Source: Anthopleura xanthogrammica (Eukaryota; Cnidaria; Anthozoa; Actiniaria; Actiniidae). From it: a DNA stretch of 64,000 nucleotides. The notes beneath the pieces are model-generated. The model had not been told where the DNA came from. It saw only the letters and a program-made list of their open reading frames with translations, and searched no databases. This document shows positions 45,686 through 58,800 of the stretch, in pieces (the first letter of the stretch is position 1; the number at the start of each line of letters is the position of its first letter). A program made the translations under genes and the position numbers. The stretch is from contig OZ025212.1 of NCBI GenBank assembly GCA_964019055.1, positions 3,006,657 through 3,070,656 of the forward strand. The letters are read 5' to 3'.

Positions 45686-46220
45686 GGCCTCTTTACCTTG
45701 GGCGTAATGTTTCCCCACTTCAGACCACGTGTCATTCTCTAGAGATTAAAGGGGCACTTGGATGAAAATTGGAAATGCTTTGAAACTTGGTTAAACTAAT
45801 CGATATGGCCCCAATAGTAGCCAAGCAACATATTTTCTTCACAGTCAAAATTTGCAGATAAAAATTATATATTTTTTTCAGCATCTAAATTGTGAGTAAA
45901 TGACGTCATTTACTCAACCCTATTGTTCTTTTAGTTTTTAAACCAAAATTTCTCAACTGCGAGTGGCTCCCAGGCTAAAAGTTTTGCCAATAAGGTTTTC
46001 ATAATCATGATTGAGTCATATTATTCTTAAATACTTGAACTTTTCGGACTTTCAAAATATGGGGCGTTTTCATCCAAGTGCCCCTTTAAGATTCTTTGTT
46101 TTAGTTGTATCCATAATCATGTGTCTTCTCATGTACAACTGTTAAACAAAGAAATTATACTCTAGGGAATGACATATGGTCTAAAATGGGAAAACATTAT
46201 GCCCAAGGTAAAGAGGTCTA
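45686..46220. mobile_element. Family B element interrupted by a family C element
   Basis: GGCCTCTTTACCTTGGGCGT starts, GCCCAAGGTAAAGAGGTCTA ends. At 45746 a complete family C MITE is inserted between two TTAA copies (45746-45749, 46086-46089). The empty site can be read from the sister at 34836 (GAGAATAAGATTCTTTG). Confidence 0.85.
45746..46089. mobile_element. Family C MITE nested in family B
   Basis: Ends AAGGGGCACTTGGATGAAAA and TTTTCATCCAAGTGCCCCTT, between TTAA duplicates. Same length class and sequence as 11600-11939. Confidence 0.88.
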
Positions 46221-46350
46221 AATTAGCAAGTTAAGGCATTTTTTTACATCGTAAAATCTTATTTTATAAAAAAGAAGAAATTAAGTTACTTCCATTCGCT
46301 TATATTATAATAGCCATCGTGCATGAGCTCGAATTTCTAGCCCAGAGCAT

Positions 46351-46527
46351 GATGGGAAACTGAGTCCTTTCGCTTTTTTGCTTGTCTAAAAATTCATCTG
46401 ACAATTTTTTCTTGGACATTTTCTATGGAAATGTAAGTGTTTCAACAGACGAAAATAACAGAGAAATGTTTTCTGATATTTCCTTTGATTTCCCTGTTCC
46501 ATTTTTGCAGGACTCAGTTTCCCAGTG
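46351..46527. mobile_element. Foldback element
   Basis: GATGGGAAACTGAGTCCTTT mirrored by GCAGGACTCAGTTTCCCAGT; inner ACATTTTCTATGGAAATGT and AGAAATGTTTTCTGATATTT. Confidence 0.6.
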
Positions 46528-49500
46528 TTCTTTGTGAGCTTCGATGCACATTGCCATTAAAAACTTAAAGCAAAAAAATTAAGTCCAGTTTATCAGTAAG
46601 TCATCATCAGGATGAGAGAAATTTAGCTTAAAATCATGATCGTCATATCAGAGTAATACAGCAGTTTACAGTTCAATCAAGTTGAAAAAACCCTCCCTCT
46701 TTAACCCCCACTCCTCCCCAGGTAGTGGCGGTTATCGACCATAGGTCCTTACTCTAACTTCTGATACGAAGCAGTGGTATGTAATGGAATATTTATGAAA
46801 CGTTATTTGTAAATAAGCCGACTATTATTGATTCTACAAAAAATGGAAATTGACTAATGAGTAAGAAATGAACTAGTTTTGGATAAAGACTGAAAATGAT
46901 GGTCACGTGAACTGTCATGCGCAGTAGCATATAGGTACACATAAAAGCAGTTAAAGCGGATTTTGTATGAGTATTAAAACAATTTACAGTATCTAACCGT
47001 AACTACGCGATCTGATTGGATGACTCGTAAAATAGAAAGCCATTTCACTGCTAGGACATGTCGTAATTATAATGTTTTCGTGACTCCAAGTCTGGCACCA
47101 AACGTACGGGTGAACCGTGAAAACGTACAGTCCTCTTGCCAAATTCTCAATTTAACTCACTTTGGAAAACAAAACATTAGGTTTTTTTCACTGATGAGAA
47201 TGTTAAGACTGTTGCCATTACTCTGTACACGTCTCCCAAACTGAGTTATTGAAATTGCTCCAAGAGTTCTTTTCATCAAAATTTCACGTTTACGATAAAA
47301 GCTACACATTCTAATAAAAAGACTAGAACTGAAAACGAGTTATAAAATCTTCTTCGCCCGATCTTTAGCTACCTGTGTTTGTTTGTAGATCAAGAGATTC
47401 GTTACCCCGAAGAAAGAAAGTTGATCCTAAACGACTGTGATAGGACAATGATATGGATATCTCGACATACTACTGCGCATGACTGTGCACGTGACTTAGG
47501 CCAAAACAAAATACCAAACCTTGAATGTTAACCCTGTTCTCTTTCACAGTTGCGGCGGCCATTTTGAAAAGCAACCAAGCTTTTGCATACCAAAACCACC
47601 CTCGTTTCCATGTAGAGGCTTGGTTGCTTTTCAAAATGGCTGACAAACAAACAACGAAGTGAAAAATCATTTAACGATCACTAAATAAGTAAATCAAGAG
47701 TTGGAGTCAAATTTGACAACAGACCCCTTACACGTGACGTCAAAGCAGCTCAGTTTGGAGGACAAAAAAAATGAATTTCAAACTCCTGAGTATTGGAAAC
47801 CTATTGTTTTGTCCTCCGAATTGACCTGCATTTCGACGGGCTGCAAGGAGTCTATATCAGAGTTTGGTATTCGAATTTCGCCTTTTTACTGAAATACCAC
47901 TGTCTTTGTAGTACCCTGTAAAATATACCCTTATAAAACATGCATGCAGAAAACCAGTCACCCAACAGTAACAACGACTGTACACCAATATTGTTTAACA
48001 GAACCTATTCTCTACTGTGTCATTTAGAATAGCCTGCCATTTTTTTCGCCGTACAATAAGTATAATATTTATACACCTCGATTCTTGGAAAGTATGAGCT
48101 CTTCGTCAATGGGCTACACCTTTAATCTTGGTTGCTATGGTAACGACCACTGTTGGCACGTGACCTATGGCCAATTATAAACTTATATATACATCGCACC
48201 ATGTTTGTGTTATGGTGATAATCAAGCCATGTCTATACACGTACAAACCAGTTTCATCATCGTCATCCTCCATTACAAAACTGCATTGATTACCTCACTT
48301 CAATCTTGGCATAGTTTCCAAGCATTGCAAATGTCGTAGAATCCTTTGGAGTAAACGCAGAACTTCATTTGATTTTTTCCGCTAGACAATGTCCTGCTGT
48401 CACGTGTTGCTAATGACTTGACGTCGTCATGGCAACAGTTAATCCATGCGCCTCCGTCACATCGGTCGCGACGATATTTCATTGGCTCAGAAGATAATAA
48501 CTTCTCGCAGCCGCCATTGGATGCCAGAGATCACGTGGCTAAGAGCTCACGTGACTTTCTCCTGTGTTCGGTTCAAAGGCTTGACAAACCTGAAGCAATG
48601 TGGGATGAATTCAATTAGTTCAGAGAGTTGAGTATATTTGTGCTTTAAAATAGACCTTTTCTGCTTATGAAAGATGTCTTTTGAGTTTTTCCAGCTGATC
48701 TGAAATTATAGTGACCTAGAAATGCCGTCACTGCAAAACTGAGGTGTCATATTTAATTAGATGCGCTGCTTTCTGTGCGAGCGAAAAGTAAAAACATTGC
48801 AATAAAAAAAAGTTATTTTTTAAATTTTGCTACTGGTAACTGAAGAAAAAAATAGATAAAAACTGGTAACTGAAGGGGAAAAAATAGATTAAAAAAAAGA
48901 TAGGATATACTTTCTAAACTCGGAAATACACAAGTCCCAAACTGAAAAGGTCTATTAAAAGCTTGTCAGACGCAACAAGTCCCTTAACAAGCTGTTTCTG
49001 CGTCGTAATAAACGGAGTTCCTGTGCATACTACAGTTGGGAAGAGAAAGAGAGTGGAGAGGACAGAAGGGGATGGAAGGGAATGGAAAGGCAACAGAGCT
49101 CAGGTTGCCAAAGATAAGTTACAGACGTGCAATTATCAACACTACTGACACCACCAACCAACACTGTGCAAACATTTAAACGTACAAACACAAATTATTT
49201 AGCAACCTTTAAGTGCATTTGAAGTTGACCCTTAGTAGTTATCACATCAAAAATTAAAAGCGATCATTTTCCGCCATTTTCAAAAGCAAATTGGAAAAAA
49301 ATGAAAGAGAAAATAGAAAGGGAAAGAATACGATAATTCTTTTGGTGTCCTACAAAAAGATACCATTTGAAATTTTTTTCATGGCGGGAAGTGATTACGT
49401 GACCAGTTAGTGCATTGAGCCAGTTGTCTAACAGCTTTAACGGTGTAGCTGGTTATAAGATATTATAGCCGTCATTAGTCCTAGAAAAACCTCGGTTATT

Positions 49501-49736
49501 CGTGTCCATTGACGTCTATAGTTAAGGATAAGTGCTAGAAAAATTGGCGATTGGAACGAAGAGCCGGTGATCGTGCTGCACAGCGGTTTATCAGTGGTTT
49601 AGGCAGAAGTGAGCAATCAGAGACAAGCAGTGCTAAAAGTGTGGACTTTGGTTTCCAGTGGAGTTGAAGATAATTGGTTAATCTATTATTTGTTAGCCAA
49701 TCAGTGGGCACGAGTATTACCTTCCTTAAAAATAAC
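46528..49736. other. Intergenic region downstream of Delta
   Basis: Includes a family E remnant (46952-47140), a short palindrome GCCATTTTGAAAAGCAACCA / TGGTTGCTTTTCAAAATGGC (47567-47642), family A copy 47721-47855 and three CACGTG sites (48398, 48531 and 48548 areas). No supported gene. Confidence 0.45.
47721..47855. mobile_element. Foldback family A
   Basis: AGACCCCTTACACGTGACGT start and GGGCTGCAAGGAGTCTA end, inner arms CAGCTCAGTTTGGAGGACAA and TTTGTCCTCCGAATTGACCT. Confidence 0.75.
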
Positions 49737-49848
49737 TTATATCTCCACTTCTACTTCTTGCCAGTAGCCTTTATCAAAACATCGATTAGGCAGGCAAATT
49801 TCACCCAAATCCTGCTCGGGGATTATGTCTGTTAGTTCCAAAGACCTC
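49737..49848 (-). CDS. Delta exon 12: C-terminal tail
   Basis: After a strong acceptor (GTATTGCAG) the phase left by the previous exon opens 36 codons: [29 protein letters not shown], ending EVEVEI and TAA at 49739-49737. Acidic, with a class II-like PDZ ligand end (V-E-I). Vertebrate DLL1 also ends in a PDZ ligand (different class). The intron of 1.6 kb is ordinary for this locus. Confidence 0.72.
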
Positions 49849-52800
49849 CTGCAATACAATCACCATATATATTGAATAAAGTGTTGATGAAACACGAAGT
49901 CCGCGAGAGATAGAACAGGCTGGCAGCCAATGCATAAGTATTTTCAGTAGACTTTCCGCTTCGGCAAAATAGGTACGAAGAATAACCGAATTCTGATTTT
50001 GGTATATTAATAATGATAAAATGACTCAGTGAGAATGATGACTGTATTGAAACTTATTATGGCTATTTGGTAAGAGCGATCTGATTGCGCATGCGTAATT
50101 GAAACGGATCAGAGAATGCGCACTACATTCTCGTACCCAGAGCTCCTCGATTACGGTGAGGAACGAAACCGAAGAGCTCTTGGTACGGGAATGTGCGCAC
50201 AACTGATCTGATTGCGCATGCGTAATAAACGGACTGGAGAATGCGCTCTAGGTACCTCTCGAACAAAACGGATGAAACACGACTTTCGTCAAAACTCTAC
50301 GAAATGATTCAAAATTCAATCAAATATGACGTCGGTGTAACGCATATGCTGTTACTCGAGTGACGTTAAAGTAACTAGAAACTATGATGTCGAAACTTTC
50401 AATTCGATTTTTCGATTATTCCAGTCGAGTTTATCTCTGTAGCTTTGCTACGGTCTCAAGCTGTTGTTTGTTCGGTTGCAGATTAACTATTAGCGCGACT
50501 GGTCTTGTTGTTATGGCAACAATGTTATACATCGACTTTTACTACACTTGATATGACATGTTATCGACAACGTATGAATGACTAATGTACAGTCACATGC
50601 AGTTTAATTTAGACGCGATTTGACTTGGTACAACTATAAGTATAAGAAAAAGACGTAACAAGTATCTTCCCTACCCTTCCTTCCCACATAAAAGTTTGGC
50701 AGTTTAGACAATAACTGCATGACTTGCGTATGGTACGACTGTATCTCCATACAAGAATAGACCCTTTGCACGTGACGTCAGAGCAGCTCAATTTGGAGGG
50801 CAAAACAAAAGAATTTTAATCTCCTGAGGATTGGAACCTATTGTTTTGCCCTCCAAATTGAGCTGCATTCCGACGTGCTGAAAAGGGTCTATAAGACGTG
50901 AAAAGTCTCTTCCCTACCCTCCCTACCCAGCTTTCAGGGAGATTACATGACGCTGTACGCGTCGTGTGCATTCATTCCTCCGCGACCCTACAGGGCCTGC
51001 AGGTTTACTGCATTCGGAGAGAGAGTGGGTTACTGTGAAAGGATGATCAGCAAAGAAGAAACTTAAATGTAAGAAACAAGTGGATGAAAACCGAATTCAA
51101 AAAATAAACCACAGAGTAAAAATAAGCCCCCCACTATCTCGCCGCACTTTGGGAGGGATGTTGAGGTAGAAGCATGAGTAGGGCCAAATTCTTTGTGAAT
51201 GTCTCAGAAATAAGTATTTTTGTTCTTAAGTTTTCCTTTATGTTTCAATAATGCTGAGAAATCCCACTGATTTCATTTTTAACCACAAACTGAAAGCAAA
51301 AATCGTTACAGCCTCAGCACACAAAAGAAACCCTGAACTTGTTCTCACACAAGGTCAAGTTTACTCATGTCAAAATCCTTGATTAGTGATCTACGATAAA
51401 TACTGAACCATCCTAGCATCACGACAACCATCACAAACGTGTGCAAAAAGTACAATAATCTTACCTCGTCTCCTCCGTCGACGTGCTTGCAAAGCACTCC
51501 AGTTTTTTTTCTTTACTGATGCGGCTTGCTTTGTCGCTATTGACATTTTTCTGGTTCGACCGCGAAGGTACAAAATTTATAATAATATCTGGAGTATTGT
51601 TCTTTGTTTTGGACGTGTTGCCCACGCGGCATTGTTTCAAGTCTATATCACTTGACCCATTCATATCTGACGGATCCATTGGTTTATTATCAGTTCGTGT
51701 GTTAGGCTCCTCTGGATCGCGACTAGAAGTCGTCGGTAAACAAAAATAACAACAGCAAGGTCGTCGTTTGCGATAAATTCTCCATAATACACAGCCCACT
51801 ATGAGGCATATGATGATAAGAAAGCCAAATATGACGGGTAAAATAATGACTTTTAAGTCATGCCAACCTACAAGAGATGTAAGAGAAAACTAAGTGCGAA
51901 GGAAAATTCTTCGTTTGCACATGACGTCATAGCCGCCATGTTGGAAGAATTTGACAAAGATTTTTCAGTGAATTCGTTTGTTATATCTTCCAACATGGCG
52001 ACCATGGCTTTTGTTATTTTTCTCCCTTGGGAATGATTGCGAACCAAGAACATAATGGCACACTTCTCATTTAAAACTTGTAATATTGAAGATCAAAATA
52101 CTAAGGTCATCCCTGCGTAAAACCTTAACGTTCTAGCCCAAACCCTCCTTAATCCGACCCCAAACCAGACTCATTAGTCTGGTCGTGTTAACAGGGTGTT
52201 TAACATAGTATTATGCCTTAAATCTGACTAATGAACTTACCAGCACTTGATTCTCCTTTTCGTTGTCCTCCTAAATTTAAAACAAAGCACAAGTCAGTTA
52301 GTGCTGATAACAGATGAAACATCAAGAAAGGACTTTCACCTATATCTGTCGGGGGAGGGGGAGGGGGGAAATATTACGACTCAGTGTTGACTTCGTCCAA
52401 CATGGCGGCTATGACGTCACCGCAACACGGCGGCTATGACGTCACCGCAACACGGCGGCTAATAATAAATGCTTTTTCAGGTGAAGTTGTTCTTAAGATT
52501 AAGTTCAATTAAAAGTAGAATCAATTCTCCTTACCAATAACCGAAGAATTTCCCGAGTTTCCTGTTGTATTAGTTCCAGGATCCTGGGTAATTAAAGGCT
52601 CTCGCGTCGTTCGCGGTAAAACTGTTTCGCATGCTTTCCCAAAGACACCCGCTGGACAGCGACAAGAATAACTGTTTACTCCATCAACGCATGTTCCACC
52701 ATTCTTGCAAGAATTCATCTTACAATCATCAATATTATTTTCACATCGTTTCCCTCGAAATCCCGTGGGACATGAGCAGGTGAAATCTGCAAATTTATCC

Positions 52801-55800
52801 TAAAGTGGACGAAAAAATCGCATCAAATTAATACCTGTTTTCCAAACTCTCCTAATAAATTTTTATCAAATTGCGCAAATAACAGATTATTTCGAAAACA
52901 AAATTTTCTTTAAAATCAATATTATTTCAATTGTTATTCATAGTAAGCGTTATTGAACCACTGCAGTGGTTCATATCTTTCTCATCTCCCCCAAGAATCT
53001 CCAACAAACTACACGCTACACGAAATGGTCTGGTCTCAGCATCACATGTGAATAGAACGCGATAGATCTCTCACTTGATTTGAGGGTTTTTCTCCGGGTT
53101 TTCAGGTCTTAGTTTTTTTTTGGCCAATTTTAAATGGACCCCACAGGTTTTGACAATGTGGGAGGCCCATTTTTAATCAAGCCCGTTATTTCTCAGCATT
53201 TTCCATTTGACCCCCAGGATAGAGAATTCTTTCATTTCATATTTACCGTGCAATTGCCTCCATTTTGACATGGGTTACTTGCACATTCATTTAATTCTGT
53301 GGAAAAAATAAAACTTAATGAATAAATGGATGGATGGATGGATGGATGGATGGATGGATGGATGGATGGATGGATGGATGGATGGATGGATGGATGGATG
53401 GATGGATGGATGGATGGATGGGTGGGTGGATGGGTGGGTGGGTGGGTGGGTGGGTGGGTGGATGGATGGATGGATGGATGGATGGATGGATGAATGGATA
53501 AAATTAAAGGCCAAAAATTAGGTGATTGTTGACTGTTTTCTTTCTCTATTTTAATTCTCTTATGTTTTTCTTTTTCCTTTCATATCCTTTCATTTCCTTT
53601 ACTTTTATATTACTTTCCCTTTGTTTTCCTTTGCCTCTCTCTTCATCTCCTTTCATTTTTCTCTTTTCTTTTTTTTTGGTTTTACATTTTCTATTTTCAC
53701 TTCACCTTCTTCCCTCAGTTGGCTCCTCTCTATTTCCCATTCTTGTCTTTTTTCCCCTTTTCTTTCTTTCTCACCTTCCTTCCCCTCCTATTTTTCCAAA
53801 TGGACACCTTAACATATAGTAAACGTATATATATTTATCTATCAATCAATCAATCTGTTACCTGAATCACACTTCATGCCTCCATAACCTTTGTTACAAA
53901 CACACTTGTATCTTCCAGGGGCGGTGTTTCTACAGTCACCATTCTTACAGGGTTTGTTTCGACCACAATAATCCAGCTCTGTACAAAAATAACACACATT
54001 TTATCATTTGCTATAATGCGACGACCCTACAGTAATCAAGGGTGGTCTAACGGTAGTGAACTCATCTCTGACCTCTGGGGTCTCGGGTCTCGGGTCTCGG
54101 GTCTTGGGTCTCGGGTAGAGCTCTAGGTCTCTCTCTTGATTCCAGGTTTCAATTTGTGAGTTAGCCATGCCCTGACTTTGATCAGCCCAGAGGTTGTTTC
54201 AGGGTTTGATGTGTGAGTTAGTCGTGCCCTGTCTTTGATCAGCCTTGGAAGAGGTTCTTTCAGGGTATCGATAAAATTTAAAAGGCCTTTCTTACATGTA
54301 TTCTCAAATGAACAACGTCAGAGATTGCTTTCTTACCTAAATCACAGTAAAGACCTCCCCATCCTTGCATACAGTTACACTCGTATTTCTGTTGACAAGT
54401 GCCATGCACACATCCGGGATAGACTTCACATACATTACAAGTAGGTCCTCTCCAACCTGTAGAACAACTAAATACACAAGACAAACAAAACCATGAGAAA
54501 TGACGTCATTCTTGAGTGAATATTTACCACAGGCAGCCCATAAAAATGATATTGTAATAATGAAAGCGAAGAGTGGACCAATGGTAGGAGAAGATTTGAG
54601 CGCAGGCTTGTGTTCACGTATTTCCTATCTAAGGAACTGTAATGAGGTCGAAATTTAATCAAACTCGAAATACGGACGTATATTTGACAAGGTAGACTTG
54701 TTCGATCCCACCGTTGCCACTCCGAATCTTTGCCTTGATTTGTAAGAATTATTAGAGCGGTTTTCAAATGAGCGGGAAACGATACTGGAAATTCGTATCC
54801 TTAATGTAGCCGTAACTACGTGTTGTGATTGGATGAATTACTGGAAGACAAAGGGAAGCCATTTCAATGTTACGGAATGTTGTACCGTGTAAGTGCGTTA
54901 AGTCAGTGCCGCACGTTTTCCACTCATACGAAAACAGCTCTAAGAAATGGACCAAGAAGATGATGCTGACTATGATTGATAATTGATGATTAATGAGAAG
55001 ATGATGATGATGATGATGAGAATGCTAAAGCTACGGACACACGGTGCAACATTGCGCGCAATGTTACAGGCAATCGATGTTGTGCGTCATGACACACGGC
55101 GCAATTTGTTGCACGCAATGTTGTGAAGTACAAAACAATGCCTGCAATATTGCGCGCAATATTGCACCGTGTGCCCGCACCTTAACGATGATGGTTATCT
55201 TGGTGCGCCGCGGTGGTAACTGCCTGAATGATATCGATAGATAATATGATTGCAATCCACTGACGCTACCCATTCAATACTATCTTACCTGCATCTATTT
55301 GGACCAACGCAACGCCCGTTTTTACCGCATCCCGGACTACAAACCGCTGCAACACAATAATCAAAAAATAATCACGATTAAAACTAGATCAATAATCACG
55401 AAAAAACATCATAACAAGACGCTTACGATTTTCGCAGTACTTGTCTGAAGGCTGTCCTCCCCATCCAGGAAGACAAACGATATTTCCATCCGCATCGCAT
55501 GTAAAATGCCCATATTGATCATTTCTTGGTGTACATGTCTTGGAGCAATTTGCACCATAGTTATTAGGCGCACAGATAAATCTATAGAAGAGACTTATCT
55601 TGAGGCCATTAGCTTTGTCGACAACTTTGGTGAAATTAGACCACTCAAGACTTGCTCTGTAAGATGGTTTGCTGATTAGCGCTTCGATGATAGGATTGCT
55701 TGACCCTACACAAACAAAGATAGCAAAAAAAAAAAAAAGAAAAATGGGATTCATTACAAAGTAGCTATCAAGTCACTGGTTAACCAAGTAAGGTGGCTAG

Positions 55801-58800
55801 TGACCTCTTATCAGTCGATGGTTCAGCCGTTAAATAGAGTGGTTATCGACTCACGAAGAAGCATAAAGTAATGCGTCAAGTGAGCATATATCTGCCGATG
55901 TTTCATGCGCTTAGAATTGTCGTTGTAAGTTAATGAGCCACTGAGTTCGGAGACTATTAAATACTAAGTCATAGCATAAGGTAGCTCTCTAAACTGTTAT
56001 AAATGTATTGCTCTTTTAAGCCAGTGAAAAATACATTAATACTAAGACACAAGTAGTAGCATTAAGTGCAAATGTAAGGTGGCTCGTGAGCCACTAGAAC
56101 CTGTTTTCACATGAGTGGGAAACGCACGGCACGTTAACGGCACGACATGCCGTAACATCGAAATTACTTCCCATCTTCCGATTACAACACGTAGTCAACG
56201 GTTATGGTACGAAATGGTACGTCTATTCTACGGCTACGGGTTTGCCGTATCGTTCAGCAATCATACGAAACCCACTTTATTGGTCTGTGCAAGAAATCAA
56301 AAACAGTGCGCAATTGGAAAATAACCACTGAACCACGGAAAGGCTTCGAAACGCAAAGACCTTCTTTTGGAGAACAAACTAGTATTGCAGTGAGACTCAA
56401 AGTCCATGCACCAAACTCCGTGTAGAACTGGACCTAAAATTCGTTTTGTCTAAACACTTTTAGTCTAATTGGCGCTCATGACCTTTTTGACTTAGCCATT
56501 CAACTAACAAAATACAACAAAAGAGTCTGTAATGGGAATAACGGGCAAGAAAGAGAAGTAATTAGCTCAAGTTTTCCAAATGGCGCAGTTATCTTATATA
56601 TTACATCAAGGGAACTGTGACCATGGAAGACGCTGGTTATAAATTTCGTAAATGCGTCTAAAGATGGCTTAAATCACAATAATATCAAGCTAATCTGGCT
56701 GGTCTTCAAACAGATGGCATAGTTCGCGGTATTCATCATTCTTTAATCGTTATTCAAGATGTTGGGGAACAGTCTATTGTTGATTGTTTGAAATGGCGCG
56801 CGCGGTGACTATTTACCACCCAATAGACGCTGAATTAATGCCAACAGATCCGAGAGGATTAGCGACGCATGCTGATCGAAAAGCTGTTATCTTAATGTAC
56901 ATATTGACCTAAGATGAATAAACAAATTACGCCAATCATATAATCAGATGTGTGTTCAAGAATGGTAAAAAGTACAATATCATAGCTGGTTATTCTTTTG
57001 ACGAAGTTCTTAGTTACCCTTGTGAACAATTCAGCCGTACGTTCGGGTCATAATTATCAAGATATGTCAATTATAAAATGCGTGAGTTACTAGCTTGATG
57101 AGAACACTTAAATCTAATCAGTTTTAATAGCAATTAAGCTGTTTGATGTGAGATAAGATTGAGGAGATCGAAAGACCTCGCGCCACAGAGATCACTTCGC
57201 ATCTGCTGTAAGATTTTTTGGACCAGACGAAACTCTATCCCTCTAGAGTGAGTCATACAGGCATAAAGAATCAATAATGCCTTGTTATGAAGAGCCTTTC
57301 ATTTCCTTCTCCTACGTGTTGCTTTAGGCCCCGTCGAGCGACAAATACTCGGAACCCAAGGCTCAGAGAGGCTCTCTTATTTCCCGGCTAAGAACATTGG
57401 CATTTGTAAGCTACGTAAAGTTACTAAGGCCATAAGAACAAGCTTATCGCTCTCGGAATTATAGACTTACATATACAAGGTTAATTGTCGGCGGTCGCAC
57501 GTAGTTCTAGTGGCATTCTGTGTTCTCTGTGAGTTACAGCCTTAGATTTAATGAGGAAAATCGTGGTACTTTTACTCGGTCGCCTAACGAAACTAATTCC
57601 GAGCCCCTTTATCATGGTCTAAAAGGAAAAATAGTTCTCGCCGGGGACTTTTCTCTGCTTTCTGCGGTCTTTCTCCCTCAATAAGACAGCTACTTTAGCT
57701 AATTCCGATTTGATCATGGAACAGGGGTTACAGGCTTGTTATGCGCATAAAATTCAAGGGAGTTTAGCATTTTAATTGGTCATACAAAGAAACCCCAAAA
57801 CATTTTTAAGCAGCCCTAAAACATTCTTAACAAAAAACCTAGTGCTATGTATAGCATGCTATAAAAAACTGCGCACTTTATCCTACTCGCACGCGCTACT
57901 CATAGATTGTCTCGTCTTTGTTTGGAAAGAAAAAGCACTCATTTTTATGCAACAAAATCACATCACGTTCTTTAGCATAGGACTAGGACCGTTTTGTCAC
58001 AAAGATCAAGATGAATCCTTACATCAAAAGATTATGTCGTAGTTCCATCTTGTTAGTAAAGACTAGACTTTGTCATACACATGCTTTCAGTTCGACCCCG
58101 CTGAGCTGCGCCACTGCTGTACTTAAGGGTGGTGATCAGCACCGGATAAAATTTTTTTTATGTCATGCTCAGAAGTACAGTTGATCCAATTCACTGAGAT
58201 TGTCCCAGTACAGACCTAATAATGATACCTGTTGTTCCCTGGTTCAACTATCTATTGTTCTTATCTAAGCAACACATAGTTACTTAACAAAGAGGAAACG
58301 TTTTCATTTAAGTCTGTTTTCCAATACAAAAAAGTTGACATACGATTTGACTAAACACGGGGTGTATGCGTCTTCCATTACACTAATTTGCCTCAAGGCC
58401 CATCGTTTGTGGTTTCAAAGACGATGTATTAATCAGAGAGAGGTCCAAGGGTCAGGAAACAGAGTCGTTTTGACTGATAGTAGCTAACTTATAGAAATCC
58501 AATATAGTTTTTATTGAACGCGGTTTTGCATCGAAGGAAATGGATAAGATACTCAAACCGCAGTTACTCACGGTAGAAAGACTAGAAAAATCTATGTTAA
58601 GATACTCATGCAATATGCATGAAAGACATGCAGAACGCATTGGAGCATAGAAATAGTAGGCCTTAGAAACGACTATGAAAATCTGTACAAACGTTACCAC
58701 ACAAAGCGAATAATTTCGTTTGAACGAAAAGAAAAAGCAAAAATATTCTCTGTAACACTGACATGGCTTCCCATTGTTCCCGTACGTCTGATGTCCAATC

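Noticed and set aside
51390..51464. Alternative Delta 3' exon ending MVQYLS
   Set aside because: Would need an intron of about 45 nt; the exon at 49737-49848 has a far better acceptor and an ordinary intron.
53287..53521. Repetitive open frames on both strands
   Set aside because: Product of the GGAT microsatellite.
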